Shown here piece after piece: positions 36,321-45,686 of a stretch of 64,000 nt of DNA (the stretch's first letter is position 1; each line of letters opens with the position of its first letter). A program made the translations under genes and the position numbers. The notes beneath the pieces were generated by a model, which was given only the letters and a program-made list of their open reading frames with translations, had not been told where the DNA came from and ran no database searches. The stretch is from Alphaproteobacteria bacterium (GTDB taxonomy: Bacteria; Pseudomonadota; Alphaproteobacteria; Micropepsales; Micropepsaceae). The stretch covers positions 1-64,000 of the forward strand of contig WGNJ01000007.1 in the NCBI GenBank assembly GCA_016124635.1, in the 5' to 3' direction.

Positions 36321-37921
36321 ATCAAGGCGACGTAGGCCGACAACGGCTCTAGCCTCAACGTCGCACCCTCGATGCGCGCGCCGCCACACTCGAGCGCTGA
36401 AAGCCGCTGAGCGTTTCCTGGCCACGTTATCTCGACGTCCACTGGCTCCCGCGTCAGATTGAAAACGCAAACGATGCGTTGCGCATCCAGTGTCCGTTCG
36501 AAAGATAAGACTTGGTTCGTCGACCGAAGATGCTGCAGATCGCCGAGGACAAGCGCCGGATATTTTTTCCGCCCCGCAATCGCGCCGCGCGCAAAGTGCA
36601 ACACCGACTGCGCCTCGCGCTCCTGGGCATCGACGCTAAGGGCCCTGTGCGCCGGCGCGATCGGCAGCCACGGTCTGCCGGTCGTGAAACCCAGATTAGC
36701 CGCATCGGCCTCCCAAGGCATCGGCGTCCTGCAAGGATCACGCCCCTTTGAATAAGGGAAGTACAGTTGCCCGACCGGATCGCTAATTTGATCACGCTCG
36801 ATGGGCCCATCGGGCAAGCCCAGTTCCTCGCCCTGGTAAAGGAGCACGGTACCCTTCAGACAAAGCGCCAGCGAAAGCTCCAGCTTCGCCAAAGCCGAAT
36901 CCGCCTCCATCGTCCGTCCGTAGCGCGTGACGGGACGCGGTACATCATGGTTCGAGAACGTCACGCAGGGCCACAGTCCGTCGATCGAATTTAGGAACCC
37001 GTAGTAGTCGACGAAAATCTTGGGCTTGAACTGGCGATCCTCCAGAAAGGTGAACGTGTAGCCGGTGTGAAGCCCGTGATTGGCGCCCGCGAACTCGCCC
37101 AGCAATCGCGGCTCCTCCGAGAATTCACCGAACACAAACCGATCGCCATAGGAGTCGACGAGCGCCCGGATCCTGTCGAGCACCGTACGGTTCTCCGACA
37201 GATTGGAGTCGCGGATGCGTCGCTGCAAGTTCGGCGCATGCGCCCAGTGATGAGCCGTGCGCTCCGCCATCGGCACCGGTGGGTTGTCGCGCAGCTGATC
37301 GTCGTGCAGGAAGCTGTTGGCGACGTCGAGGCGAAACCCGTCGACGCCGCGATCGAGCCAAAACTTCAGAACATCCAGCGCCGCTTGAAGCGCGTCTGGA
37401 TTGCGCAGATTGAGTTTCGGCTGCTGCTTGAAGAATTTGTGGAAGTAGTACTGGCGGCGAACGGGATGATACGACCATGCCGGGCCACCGAAGACGCTCA
37501 GCCAGTTGTTCGGCGCCGTGCCGTCCTCGCGCGGATCGGCCCACACGTACCAATCTGCTTTCGGGTTGTCGCGAGACTTCAGACTCTCGAGAAACCACGG
37601 ATGCTGATCGCTCGTGTGGCTCAGCACCTCGTCCAGGATGATCTTGAGACCGCGCTTATGCGCCTTCTCGATCAAGCGATCGAACGCCGGCATACCGCCG
37701 AACTCGACGGCCACACCGTTGAAGTCGGCCACATCGTAGCCGAAGTCGATGTTGGGTGAGGGATGAACAGGCGACAGCCAAAGCGCATCGACGCCAAGGC
37801 CCTGAAGATAGTCGAGCTTGCTTTCGATCCCGGCTAGATCGCCGACGCCGTCGCCGTTCGTATCGCGGAAGCTGCGCGGATAGATCTGATAGACGACGGC
37901 GCCCCGCCACCACGGATGCAT
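36317..37921 (-). CDS. GH13 alpha-glucosidase / oligo-1,6-glucosidase
   Basis: The 534-residue enzyme has the GH13 catalytic residues: nucleophile Asp199 in GFRLDVAN, acid/base Glu266 in FVFGEFSE, and transition-state Asp326 in FSNHDVPR. The opening WWRGAVVYQIYPRSF is typical of GH13 subfamily alpha-glucosidases. There is no signal peptide, so it acts in the cytoplasm on small alpha-glucosides. It is followed upstream on the same strand by the clpP-like gene after a short gap, but no transport genes are adjacent. Confidence 0.92.
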   Translation of the reverse strand: MHPWWRGAVVYQIYPRSFRDTNGDGVGDLAGIESKLDYLQGLGVDALWLSPVHPSPNIDFGYDVADFNGVAVEFGGMPAFDRLIEKAHKRGLKIILDEVLSHTSDQHPWFLESLKSRDNPKADWYVWADPREDGTAPNNWLSVFGGPAWSYHPVRRQYYFHKFFKQQPKLNLRNPDALQAALDVLKFWLDRGVDGFRLDVANSFLHDDQLRDNPPVPMAERTAHHWAHAPNLQRRIRDSNLSENRTVLDRIRALVDSYGDRFVFGEFSEEPRLLGEFAGANHGLHTGYTFTFLEDRQFKPKIFVDYYGFLNSIDGLWPCVTFSNHDVPRPVTRYGRTMEADSALAKLELSLALCLKGTVLLYQGEELGLPDGPIERDQISDPVGQLYFPYSKGRDPCRTPMPWEADAANLGFTTGRPWLPIAPAHRALSVDAQEREAQSVLHFARGAIAGRKKYPALVLGDLQHLRSTNQVLSFERTLDAQRIVCVFNLTREPVDVEITWPGNAQRLSALECGGARIEGATLRLEPLSAYVALI

Positions 37922-37935
37922 GGCGGCGGCGAAAC

Positions 37936-38544
37936 TCAGAGTTTGTCCATACGTTCGATGACGCGGCCGACGAGACCATAGGTCTTGGCCTCCTCCGCGC
38001 TCATCCAGAAATTACGATCGGTGTCGCTCTGGACGCGCGACAGCGGCTGACCAGTCTCAGCCGCAATCGTGCGGTTGATGCGATCGTGCATCTTCAGAAT
38101 CTCTTCCGCCTCGATCTCGATGTCGGATGCCTTACCCCGCACGCCGCCGAGCGGTTGATGGATCATGAAGCGTGTGTTTGGCATGGCGAAGCGGTTCGCC
38201 TTGTCGGCGCCGAGGAAGATATGAACGCCGGCGGAAGCAACCCACCCCGTCCCGATCATCTTCACCCGCGGACGCAGCGCTTTGATCATGTCGTGGATCG
38301 TGTCGCCCGACTCCACGTGACCGCCCGGCGAGTTCACGACGATGCGAATGTCGCCCTCGCCCTCGGCGGCAAGCGCCAAGAGGTTGGCCGTCACCCGCTC
38401 GGCCATCTTCATGTCGACTTCGCCGAAGATGAGGACCGTTCGCGCCTTGAACAGAGCCTGCGGAACCGCCGTGAAGAATTGCGGCTCGGGCGTTTTCGCG
38501 TCGGGCTTCTCGTCTTCGTCATCGAGGCGGTAGCGCGGTGCCAT
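37936..38544 (-). CDS. ClpP-like protease subunit with altered triad
   Basis: The 202-residue protein has the ClpP fold with Ser104 in WVASAGVHIF and His129 in RFMIHQPLGG. The third triad residue lies in SDTDRNFWMSAEEA, where Asn178 stands at the usual Asp of ERDRFLSA. The N-terminus is acidic and short. It may be a second, partly active ClpP that works with a canonical one elsewhere. ATG at 38544 is preferred to an upstream start in the same frame. No clpX or tig neighbour. Confidence 0.88.
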   Translation of the reverse strand: MAPRYRLDDEDEKPDAKTPEPQFFTAVPQALFKARTVLIFGEVDMKMAERVTANLLALAAEGEGDIRIVVNSPGGHVESGDTIHDMIKALRPRVKMIGTGWVASAGVHIFLGADKANRFAMPNTRFMIHQPLGGVRGKASDIEIEAEEILKMHDRINRTIAAETGQPLSRVQSDTDRNFWMSAEEAKTYGLVGRVIERMDKL

Positions 38545-38697
38545 CGCGGGAATCCTGGAGTTATTGGGGGAATCGCGGGATGGATGTAGCACCTCGCAGC
38601 CCCCGCGTCCAAGGTGCCCAAACAGGCTAATCCCCGAGAGTCTGTACGGAATCAGAACCGCATGGGCTGCGACGCGATCTCACTCATCACGAAACTG

Positions 38698-39687
38698 CTA
38701 GGTCGCCCGCTCGCTGTCCAGCATCGCCATCTGTTCGGCCGGATACCGCGTGCCTGCGACCATCTCGGCCGGCACGGTGCGCCCTATAAGGTCGAGCTGC
38801 GCCTCGGAAAGCTTGAGGCGCACGGCTACCATCGCGTCCTTAAGTTGCGCACGCGTTCGAGAGCCGATCAACGGGACGATGTCCGGGCCGCGCGACAAAA
38901 CCCACGCGATCGCCAGTTGCACCGGCGTTGCGTGGAAGTCCTTAGCCAGAACGGCGAGCTGATCGGCGAGCGCCAAGTTCTTCTGTAGATTCTCGCCCTG
39001 CCAACGAGGCGTGTGCGCTCGGAAATCGCGCACATGCAACCCGTCCTTACCGGTCCCGCCGAGGATACCGCGCGAGAGCACGCCATACGCGGTCACACTG
39101 ATTCCAAGTTCGCGAAGCGTCGGGAGGATCTCTGCCTCGATGCCGCGGCTCATCAGCGAATATTCGATCTGCAGTTCTCGGATTGGATGTACGGCATGCG
39201 CGCGGCGGACCGTTTGCGCACCAACTTCCGACAAGCCGATGTGCCGCACATACCCCGCTTTCACCATGTCCGCGATCGCACCGATCGTATCTTCGATCGG
39301 CACGTTCGGGTCGAGCCGAGCCGGCTGATAGAGATCGATGTAGTCCACGCCCAAACGATGCAGCGAATATGCGAGCGCGGTTTTGACTGCCGCAGGCCGC
39401 GCGTCGAAGCCGAGGAACGCGCCCTTCGGATCACGTTGCGCGCCGAACTTCACTTGGATGAACACACGTTCCCGCCGCCCACCTTTCAGCGCTTCTCGCA
39501 GCAGCAGCTCGTTGTGTCCCATTCCATAGAAGTCACCGGTGTCGAGCAGCGTGATCCCGTGATCGATCGCTTCGTGAATTGTCGCGATGCTCTCGGCCTC
39601 GTCCGCCGGGCCATAGAACGCCGACATCCCCATGCAGCCAAGTCCTAGCGAAGAAACGACCGGCCCGTTCCGCCCGAGAGAGCGCAT
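38698..39687 (-). CDS. Aldo/keto reductase
   Basis: The 329-residue TIM-barrel enzyme has Asp49 and Tyr54 in LLDTGDFYGMG, a Lys in VFIQVKFG, and the NADPH-binding PLIGSRTRAQL near the C-terminus. In the usual QHRVDP position it has QPARLDP, so the catalytic His is replaced. It probably reduces a carbonyl with NADPH. It is separate from its neighbours by gaps of 150 and 13 bases, the latter to the sirtuin gene on the same strand. Confidence 0.9.
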   Translation of the reverse strand: MRSLGRNGPVVSSLGLGCMGMSAFYGPADEAESIATIHEAIDHGITLLDTGDFYGMGHNELLLREALKGGRRERVFIQVKFGAQRDPKGAFLGFDARPAAVKTALAYSLHRLGVDYIDLYQPARLDPNVPIEDTIGAIADMVKAGYVRHIGLSEVGAQTVRRAHAVHPIRELQIEYSLMSRGIEAEILPTLRELGISVTAYGVLSRGILGGTGKDGLHVRDFRAHTPRWQGENLQKNLALADQLAVLAKDFHATPVQLAIAWVLSRGPDIVPLIGSRTRAQLKDAMVAVRLKLSEAQLDLIGRTVPAEMVAGTRYPAEQMAMLDSERAT

Positions 39688-39700
39688 TTGAAAAGCTCCT

Positions 39701-40441
39701 CTAATTCACACCAACGACGCGCGACAATGTCGGCCCGATCTCAGCGTTCACGACGAGATCAGCCAGGTGATCGAGTTCAGTCGGGTCGCGATTCAAAATC
39801 GCAAGCTTCGCGCCGTTGCGCTTCGCCGCGATCGGCAACCCAGCCGCCGGAAACACGACCAGCGATGATCCGACCGCCAGGAACAAATCGCAGGCCAACG
39901 CGGCATCGGTCGCGCGCTCCATCTCCTCCTCCGGCATCGGTTGTCCGAAGGAAATCGTCGCCGACTTCACAATGCCGCCGCAGCTTCGGCACGCGGGCGG
40001 CTCACCCGTCTCCTTGAACGGTCCTTCGAGATCTTCGAACTCATGACGCAATCCGCACTCGAGGCATTTCGCGAACGTTGCGTTCCCATGGACTTCGATA
40101 ACCCGATCCGCGGGAGCCCCGCCCTTCTGATGCAGGCCGTCGATATTTTGCGTGATGACGTCCGTCACCTTGCCGCGTTCGACGAGCTTGGCGACTGCGC
40201 GGTGCCCGGCGTTGGGTGTAGCGGCCCTGATCGAAGACCGTCCATCGAATATTCGGGTCCAGGCCTCAACCCGGGCTTCCCGCGACCGCAAGAACTCGTC
40301 GAAATAAATGACGCGGTTCTTGCTCCAATAGCCGCCCGGGCTGCGGAAATCCGGAATTCCCGACTCGGTGGAAATGCCGGCGCCGGTAAAGACGACGGCA
40401 CGGCGCGCAGTCTTGATCAGCTTCGCGAGATCGTCGGACAT
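39701..40441 (-). CDS. Sirtuin family NAD-dependent deacylase
   Basis: The 246-residue protein has GAGISTESGIPDFR for NAD binding, the TQNIDGLH motif, the catalytic His in IEVHGN, and the Zn-binding cysteines CLEC and CRSC. It removes acyl groups from lysines of cytoplasmic proteins. ATG at 40441 lacks a strong ribosome binding site, but earlier in-frame starts would add a non-conserved extension. It ends 13 bases before the aldo/keto reductase start and follows the beta-lactamase-fold gene by 13. Confidence 0.93.
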   Translation of the reverse strand: MSDDLAKLIKTARRAVVFTGAGISTESGIPDFRSPGGYWSKNRVIYFDEFLRSREARVEAWTRIFDGRSSIRAATPNAGHRAVAKLVERGKVTDVITQNIDGLHQKGGAPADRVIEVHGNATFAKCLECGLRHEFEDLEGPFKETGEPPACRSCGGIVKSATISFGQPMPEEEMERATDAALACDLFLAVGSSLVVFPAAGLPIAAKRNGAKLAILNRDPTELDHLADLVVNAEIGPTLSRVVGVN

Positions 40442-40454
40442 ACGTCCGACGCTA

Positions 40455-42389
40455 TCACAGCTGCGCGAAGGGGTGCAGATTCCAATGCCAGGCAAAAAGC
40501 AGCACGATGACGACCGCCAATGTGCTTAGGGCGTAACCGGCCTGAGCAAACCGAGCGCGTGGACCATCGCCGAAGCCAACAACGCTCCACACGACCATTG
40601 GTATGGCGCACACGCCGATTGCGACCGGGAAGAACAGCAACACCCGCATGAACAGATTCGGCCCGTGCAGGATCATCAGCGACGGGTTCAATGTGAGAAG
40701 CGCGCTGACCGAGATCAGCAAGATCAAGGTCAGGGTGACGCCCACATAGCCTGCGAGCCTTGGCATGAGACCAATCATCGCCTCCGGCTCGGCGAACAGT
40801 CGGCGGCTCAAAAAGCCGTTTGTCCACCCCCACCAGGCAAAGAACGTGATGATCAACGCGATATCGATCGCAATCGCCCAGGGCGTCCAGGTGTCGATGA
40901 AGTCCACGCGATCGAACACAAGAGAGTTGAGGGCTAAATTCGTCACCACACCGCTCGCGTTTGTTATCGCCGCAAGGTGCCAGCCATAGTCGGGATTTTG
41001 CCAAAGACCGTCGGCGCGCGGCTTGAACGGCAGCGGCCGGCCGACTTCCGGCAGATTGAGCTCGATGGTCCCATCGCCCTTGTCAACGACCGAAGCTTCC
41101 GCCATCGCCGCATTGATGATGGTGAAGTCGTTACGCACACGACGCGCGGCCATATAGGTCCCGGCGAGCGCGGCGGCTCGCGTCTTGGCGTCCTCGCTGT
41201 CCGCCGGCGGCATCCCCGGCTCGTCTCCGCGCCAAAGCGCGTCGAACATCATGGAGCGGATCGGCTGCGAGGCTGCGAAGTGACAATCCGTATTGTAAGC
41301 GACGAAGTAACCGCTTTGCCGCTCCGGGACGAGGACGAGGTCCGCGCAGAAGCCCGGCCACGATCCGCCGTGTCCGATCCAGCGTACACCGTTGCGCTCA
41401 CCCTCTGCGAAGCCGAACGCCCAACCGTCGAGTCCAGGCGCCTCTGTGAAATGCTGCGCTTGCATGAAGTCCGCCGTCTCGGGCGTCAGCAAGCCTTTGC
41501 CGCGCCTCAAATGAGCAATCATGAACTTGGCGAGATCTGGGGCAGTGGTTATCAGATCCCCGGCCGGTCCAACCTGTAGTCGATCGAGCTCCAACTTTGA
41601 AAACGCCGAGGAGAACACACTGTGTGTGTAGGGCACGGCGATATTGCTCGGCACCGGGTTGGGGATGCCGAAACTCGACGCGTTCATGCGTAGCGGCGCC
41701 AGAATGTGTTTGTGAACGTAGTCGTTGAACTTCTGCCCGCTCACCTCCTCGACCACGAGGCCGGCGAGCGCGAACGCATGGTTCGAATACGCAAAGAACT
41801 TACCGGGCGGCATGACGCGCGCGGGCATGTGCTTGGTCAGGTAGAGCCGAAGTGGATCGGCCTTCCGATTAAGCGGCACACCGATCCCGAGCCTCCGATC
41901 GTCGAAACCCGCAGTGTTCGTCAGCACGTGCGAAAGCGTGATCGGCTCGGGAAACGTTGCCGGCAGCTTGAATGTCGTTAGATACGTGTTGACGTCGGTA
42001 TTGAGGTCGAGCTTTCCATCCTGGACGAGTTGCATGATCGCCGTCGCAGTGAACAGCTTTGAGATCGCCCCGACGCGAAAACGGGTTTTCACCGGATCGA
42101 CGGGCGTACGATCTTCGATATCGGAAAAGCCGAAGCCCGCTTTGTAAGCGACTTCGTCGTGTCGAATGACGAGTACCACCGCCCCGGGGATCTGCCCGCT
42201 GCCGACGAGTCCCGAAAACAGCCCTTCGATCCGGCCGCGGACGCGCGGCTCGATCGCCGCGTTGACGGACATTGCGTTGGCGTCGATGGGCGGTGGGCTT
42301 GCTGTGACGGTATCGGCCTCGTCGGCCGGACGAGCGGCTGCAGGCACTGCGCAAAGCAGCACCATTGCCGCGAGCAAAACAACTCGCAT
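40455..42389 (-). CDS. Beta-lactamase-fold protein with C-terminal membrane domain, catalytic Ser absent
   Basis: The 644-residue protein has a signal peptide (cleavage near PAAARP), a class C beta-lactamase/DD-peptidase-like domain and, after about residue 485, four or five transmembrane helices. The fold motifs are RVGAISKLFTA, YSN (201-203) and HGG (340-342). The first position of the S-x-x-K motif is Ala (codon GCG at 42066-42068), so hydrolysis by the usual serine is not expected. It could be a sensor or binding protein. ATG 42389 and GTG 42395 are both possible starts. Confidence 0.85.
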   Translation of the reverse strand: MRVVLLAAMVLLCAVPAAARPADEADTVTASPPPIDANAMSVNAAIEPRVRGRIEGLFSGLVGSGQIPGAVVLVIRHDEVAYKAGFGFSDIEDRTPVDPVKTRFRVGAISKLFTATAIMQLVQDGKLDLNTDVNTYLTTFKLPATFPEPITLSHVLTNTAGFDDRRLGIGVPLNRKADPLRLYLTKHMPARVMPPGKFFAYSNHAFALAGLVVEEVSGQKFNDYVHKHILAPLRMNASSFGIPNPVPSNIAVPYTHSVFSSAFSKLELDRLQVGPAGDLITTAPDLAKFMIAHLRRGKGLLTPETADFMQAQHFTEAPGLDGWAFGFAEGERNGVRWIGHGGSWPGFCADLVLVPERQSGYFVAYNTDCHFAASQPIRSMMFDALWRGDEPGMPPADSEDAKTRAAALAGTYMAARRVRNDFTIINAAMAEASVVDKGDGTIELNLPEVGRPLPFKPRADGLWQNPDYGWHLAAITNASGVVTNLALNSLVFDRVDFIDTWTPWAIAIDIALIITFFAWWGWTNGFLSRRLFAEPEAMIGLMPRLAGYVGVTLTLILLISVSALLTLNPSLMILHGPNLFMRVLLFFPVAIGVCAIPMVVWSVVGFGDGPRARFAQAGYALSTLAVVIVLLFAWHWNLHPFAQL

Positions 42390-42710
42390 CCCCACGTCGG
42401 ACCCCCCATTTCAGTCCGTTTCGCGCCCCTGGCGAAACACTGTAAACGTCTTCGCCCAAAAGGGCCAGAATGGCGGGAACCGGGGGCTAATCGGGACACT
42501 CAGAGCTGCTGCGACGCGATGTCCTGGCGTTGCTTTTCCACACGCTTTCATCCAGATCGAGGCCGCTTCACACAAGCTTCACAAAAGGTTAACGCCCCCT
42601 GCACTGGAAAGAGGTTTGTAGCCCAAGGTCGACTACCGGTTGCCTCGAGGGGGCATTGGATCGAGCGCTGGTAGCGAGGAGACCTGGGCAAACCAAGCGA
42701 GAGACAATCC
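42390..42710. other. Divergent regulatory region upstream of pstS
   Basis: About 320 bases between the divergent beta-lactamase-fold gene and pstS. It contains the three Pho-type heptamers listed separately, about 120 bp before pstS, and no convincing open reading frame. Confidence 0.6.
42565..42593 (+). promoter_or_regulatory. Candidate PhoB box upstream of pstS
   Basis: Three heptamers start at exact 11-bp intervals: GCTTCAC (42565), GCTTCAC (42576) and GGTTAAC (42587). The first two share the TCAC core of the PhoB half-site (CTGTCAT/C) and the spacing fits PhoB dimers. Position before pstS supports phosphate-starvation control. The match to consensus is weaker than at the porin gene. Confidence 0.6.
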
Positions 42711-43757
42711 ATGAAGATTTCATCTGGCCTACTTCGGTCAACGATTGCCGCTGCAGTCCTGGCCGGTTCGGTAGCTGTTGCATTTGCCGCCGACATCACC
42801 GGTGCCGGTGCCACGTTCCCGTTCCCGATCTATTCGAAATGGGCGGCGGCCTATAAGGCTCAGACTGGCACCGGCTTGAACTATCAGTCGATCGGATCTG
42901 GCGGCGGCATCGCCCAGATCAAAGCGAGCACGGTAACTTTCGGTGCAACCGACAAGCCGCTTTCGATCGGCGAGTTGGCCGCAGCCGGACTGGTTCAGTG
43001 GCCGATGGTCATGGGCGGCATCGTTCCCGTCGTCAACGTTCCGGGCGTAAAGCCAGGCGAAATGGTGCTCAGCGGCAAGGTCGTTGTCGATATCTACCTC
43101 GGCAAGATCACGAAGTGGGACGATCCAGCGATCAAGACGCTCAATCCGGGCCTGTCGTTGCCGAGTTCAGCCATCGCCGTCGTTCACCGTTCGGACGGAT
43201 CGGGCACGACCTTCAACTTTACGAACTACCTCGCGCGTTTGAGCCCTGAGTGGATGGGTAAGGTCGGCTCCGACACGTCGGTCGAATGGCCCACTGGCAT
43301 TGGCGCGAAGGGCAACGAAGGCGTCTCGGGCACTGTTGCGCAGACACAAGGCTCGATCGGTTACGTCGAATACGCCTATGCGAAGCAGAACAACCTGACC
43401 TACACGCGCATGGTCAACCGCGACGGCAAGACCGTGAGCCCGACGCAAGAGACGTTCTCTTCGGCAGCCGCCAACGCCAAATGGGACAAGAACCAGGGCT
43501 TCTACACCATTCTGGTCGACGAACCCGGTCCGACGTCTTGGCCGATCACGGCGGCTACCTTCATTTTGATGCACAAGTCCGCTGCGAACGGTGCGGCATC
43601 GAAGGAAGCGCTCAAGTTCTTCGCTTGGGCCTACAAGAACGGCAAGGCTGACGCGGCCTCGCTCGACTATATTCCGATCCCGGACAAGGTCGTGGAGATC
43701 ATCGAGTCGTCGTGGTCGGACATCAAGGACTCGAGCGGCACGCCTGTTTGGCCTTGA
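42711..43757 (+). CDS. pstS: Phosphate ABC transporter, periplasmic binding protein
   Basis: The 348-residue protein has a signal peptide (cleavage after VAFA) and the PstS opening [13 protein letters not shown], the phosphate-binding [15 protein letters not shown], and [12 protein letters not shown]. It binds orthophosphate in the periplasm for PstCAB. Pho-type heptamers lie upstream and a hairpin follows, which may keep downstream expression lower than that of pstS. Confidence 0.97.
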   Translation: MKISSGLLRSTIAAAVLAGSVAVAFAADITGAGATFPFPIYSKWAAAYKAQTGTGLNYQSIGSGGGIAQIKASTVTFGATDKPLSIGELAAAGLVQWPMVMGGIVPVVNVPGVKPGEMVLSGKVVVDIYLGKITKWDDPAIKTLNPGLSLPSSAIAVVHRSDGSGTTFNFTNYLARLSPEWMGKVGSDTSVEWPTGIGAKGNEGVSGTVAQTQGSIGYVEYAYAKQNNLTYTRMVNRDGKTVSPTQETFSSAAANAKWDKNQGFYTILVDEPGPTSWPITAATFILMHKSAANGAASKEALKFFAWAYKNGKADAASLDYIPIPDKVVEIIESSWSDIKDSSGTPVWP

Positions 43758-43784
43758 TCGTCACAGACGTTCGCAAATAATACT

Positions 43785-43811
43785 TTGGGAGGCGCAACCA
43801 GCGCCTCCCAA
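43785..43811 (+). terminator. Hairpin between pstS and pstC
   Basis: TTGGGAGGCGC and GCGCCTCCCAA form an 11-bp perfect stem with loop AACCA, followed by GGTTTT. It lies 28 bases after pstS and 53 before pstC. It fits a partial terminator or mRNA-stabilising hairpin that lets pstS be made in excess. Confidence 0.65.
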
Positions 43812-43863
43812 GGTTTTCTGAAATGGGGGAGCGCGTCACGCGCTCGAGGTTTGGGGGCAAGGC

Positions 43864-44841
43864 ATGGATGACGCGGCGGCTGGCGCGCCAACTGCGTCCA
43901 TGAACAAGGTGTCGCGACGCTTCGCGCGCATCGACGCCTTTTTCCGCAACCTCACGGGTTTCGCTGCATTCGGCGTGCTGGCCGTCCTCGCCGGTGTGAT
44001 CGTCTCCCTTTATTTCGGCGCGCAACTGTCGATCGACAAATTTGGCCTCGCGTTCCTGTGGACCGACGTCTGGAACCCGGTCAAGCAAGAGTTCGGCGCA
44101 CTGTCGGAGATTTACGGCACACTTCTCACCTCCGCGCTCGCCATGTTGCTCGCGATTCCCGTTGGTATCGGAATCGCAATCTTTCTGACCGAACTTAGTC
44201 CCTTGATCATCAAGCGACCGATCGGCATCGCCATCGAACTCTTGGCTGGAATTCCCAGTATCATCTACGGCATTTGGGGCCTATTCGTTCTTGCACCGTT
44301 TCTGCAAGTCAACGTCCAGCCGTGGATCATCGATACGTTCGCCGACGTGCCGATCTTATCCTCTTTGTTCGCCGGTCCGCCTTTTGGCGTCGGCTACGGT
44401 ACAGCCGGCTTCATTCTCGCTATGATGGTTCTCCCCTTCATCGCCGCCATCACGCGCGACGTGTTCGATGGCGTGCCGTCCGTGCTCAAGGAGGCAGCCT
44501 ACGGCCTCGGCTGTACGCGTTGGGAGGTCCTTTGGCACGTCGTCCTGCCTTATGCACGCGTGGGCGTGACCGGCGGTATCATGTTGGCACTGGGACGGGC
44601 GCTTGGCGAAACGATGGCCGTTACTTTCGTCATCGGCAACAACCATCGCATCTCGAGTTCGCTATTCGCGCCGGGGACGACGATTTCCGCTGCCATAGCC
44701 AATGAATTCACGGAAGCGACAAGCGACATGTATCTCTCGGCGCTCATCGAGATCGGCCTGATCTTGTTCGGCATCACCTTCATAGTTCTGCTTATCGCCA
44801 GATATATGCTTTACCGCATGGAGTTGAGGACCGGACGATGA
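43864..44841 (+). CDS. pstC: Phosphate ABC transporter, permease PstC
   Basis: The 325-residue permease has six helices and the EAA-type cytoplasmic loop [15 protein letters not shown] near residues 210-224, plus [14 protein letters not shown] typical of PstC. It forms the phosphate channel with PstA. Its stop overlaps the pstA start (ATGA). A second ATG 12 codons in is a possible start, but the upstream one is preceded by a purine-rich stretch. Confidence 0.95.
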   Translation: MDDAAAGAPTASMNKVSRRFARIDAFFRNLTGFAAFGVLAVLAGVIVSLYFGAQLSIDKFGLAFLWTDVWNPVKQEFGALSEIYGTLLTSALAMLLAIPVGIGIAIFLTELSPLIIKRPIGIAIELLAGIPSIIYGIWGLFVLAPFLQVNVQPWIIDTFADVPILSSLFAGPPFGVGYGTAGFILAMMVLPFIAAITRDVFDGVPSVLKEAAYGLGCTRWEVLWHVVLPYARVGVTGGIMLALGRALGETMAVTFVIGNNHRISSSLFAPGTTISAAIANEFTEATSDMYLSALIEIGLILFGITFIVLLIARYMLYRMELRTGR

Positions 44842-45686
44842 CCGTTTCCACGTCCCGATACCGTCGGCGGCTCTGGGTCAACAGAGCGTTGATGAGCCTG
44901 TCGGTAATTGCTGCGGTCGCCGGGCTTACGGCGCTTGGCATCATCCTGACGATCCTCTTTCAAAAAGGGATCGGTGGGATCGACGCGCGCGTCTTCACCG
45001 AGATGACGCCACCGCCAGGATCTGATGGCGGCTTGCTGAATCCGATCTATGGCAGCGTTTTCATGACGGGCGTTGCCGTGATCGTTGCCATGCCGCTGGG
45101 TATTCTTGCGGGGACATATCTCGCGGAGTATGGGAGAGACGCACGTGTTGCCGTCATCATCCGCTTGATCAACGACGTGTTGCTGAGCGCGCCATCCGTT
45201 GTAGTCGGTCTCTTTATCTACGAACTCATGGTCAGGGGCAGGCACTTTTCAGCCTGGGCAGGTGCCATGGCATTGGCGATCATCGCGGTGCCGGTCATCG
45301 TTCGCACAACTGAGGACATGCTGCGGCTCATCCCCGACCCACTGCGCGAGGCAGCGACGGCACTGGGCGCGCCGCGCTGGCATGTCATCTCGAAGGTCGC
45401 GTACCAAGCCGCGCGCGCGGGCATCGTCACCGGCATCTTGTTGGCAATCGCGCGCATCAGCGGCGAAACGGCGCCGTTGCTCTTCACCGCCTTGAACAAT
45501 CAGTTCTGGAGCACCGATCCGAACGCACCGATGGCGAGCTTGCCCGCCGTGATCTTCCAATTCGCGGGTAGCGCATACAAGAACTGGCAGGATCTGGCGT
45601 GGGCCGGAGCTCTTATCATCACGGCTGCTGTTCTCGTTCTCAACATCGTCGCCCGGCTGTTCAGAACTGCGGAGCCCAAGCGATGA
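44838..45686 (+). CDS. pstA: Phosphate ABC transporter, permease PstA
   Basis: The 282-residue permease has six helices and [15 protein letters not shown] as EAA loop, then [15 protein letters not shown], characteristic of PstA. It is coupled on both sides by ATGA overlaps with pstC and pstB, so the permease subunits and ATPase are translated together. Confidence 0.95.
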   Translation: MTVSTSRYRRRLWVNRALMSLSVIAAVAGLTALGIILTILFQKGIGGIDARVFTEMTPPPGSDGGLLNPIYGSVFMTGVAVIVAMPLGILAGTYLAEYGRDARVAVIIRLINDVLLSAPSVVVGLFIYELMVRGRHFSAWAGAMALAIIAVPVIVRTTEDMLRLIPDPLREAATALGAPRWHVISKVAYQAARAGIVTGILLAIARISGETAPLLFTALNNQFWSTDPNAPMASLPAVIFQFAGSAYKNWQDLAWAGALIITAAVLVLNIVARLFRTAEPKR

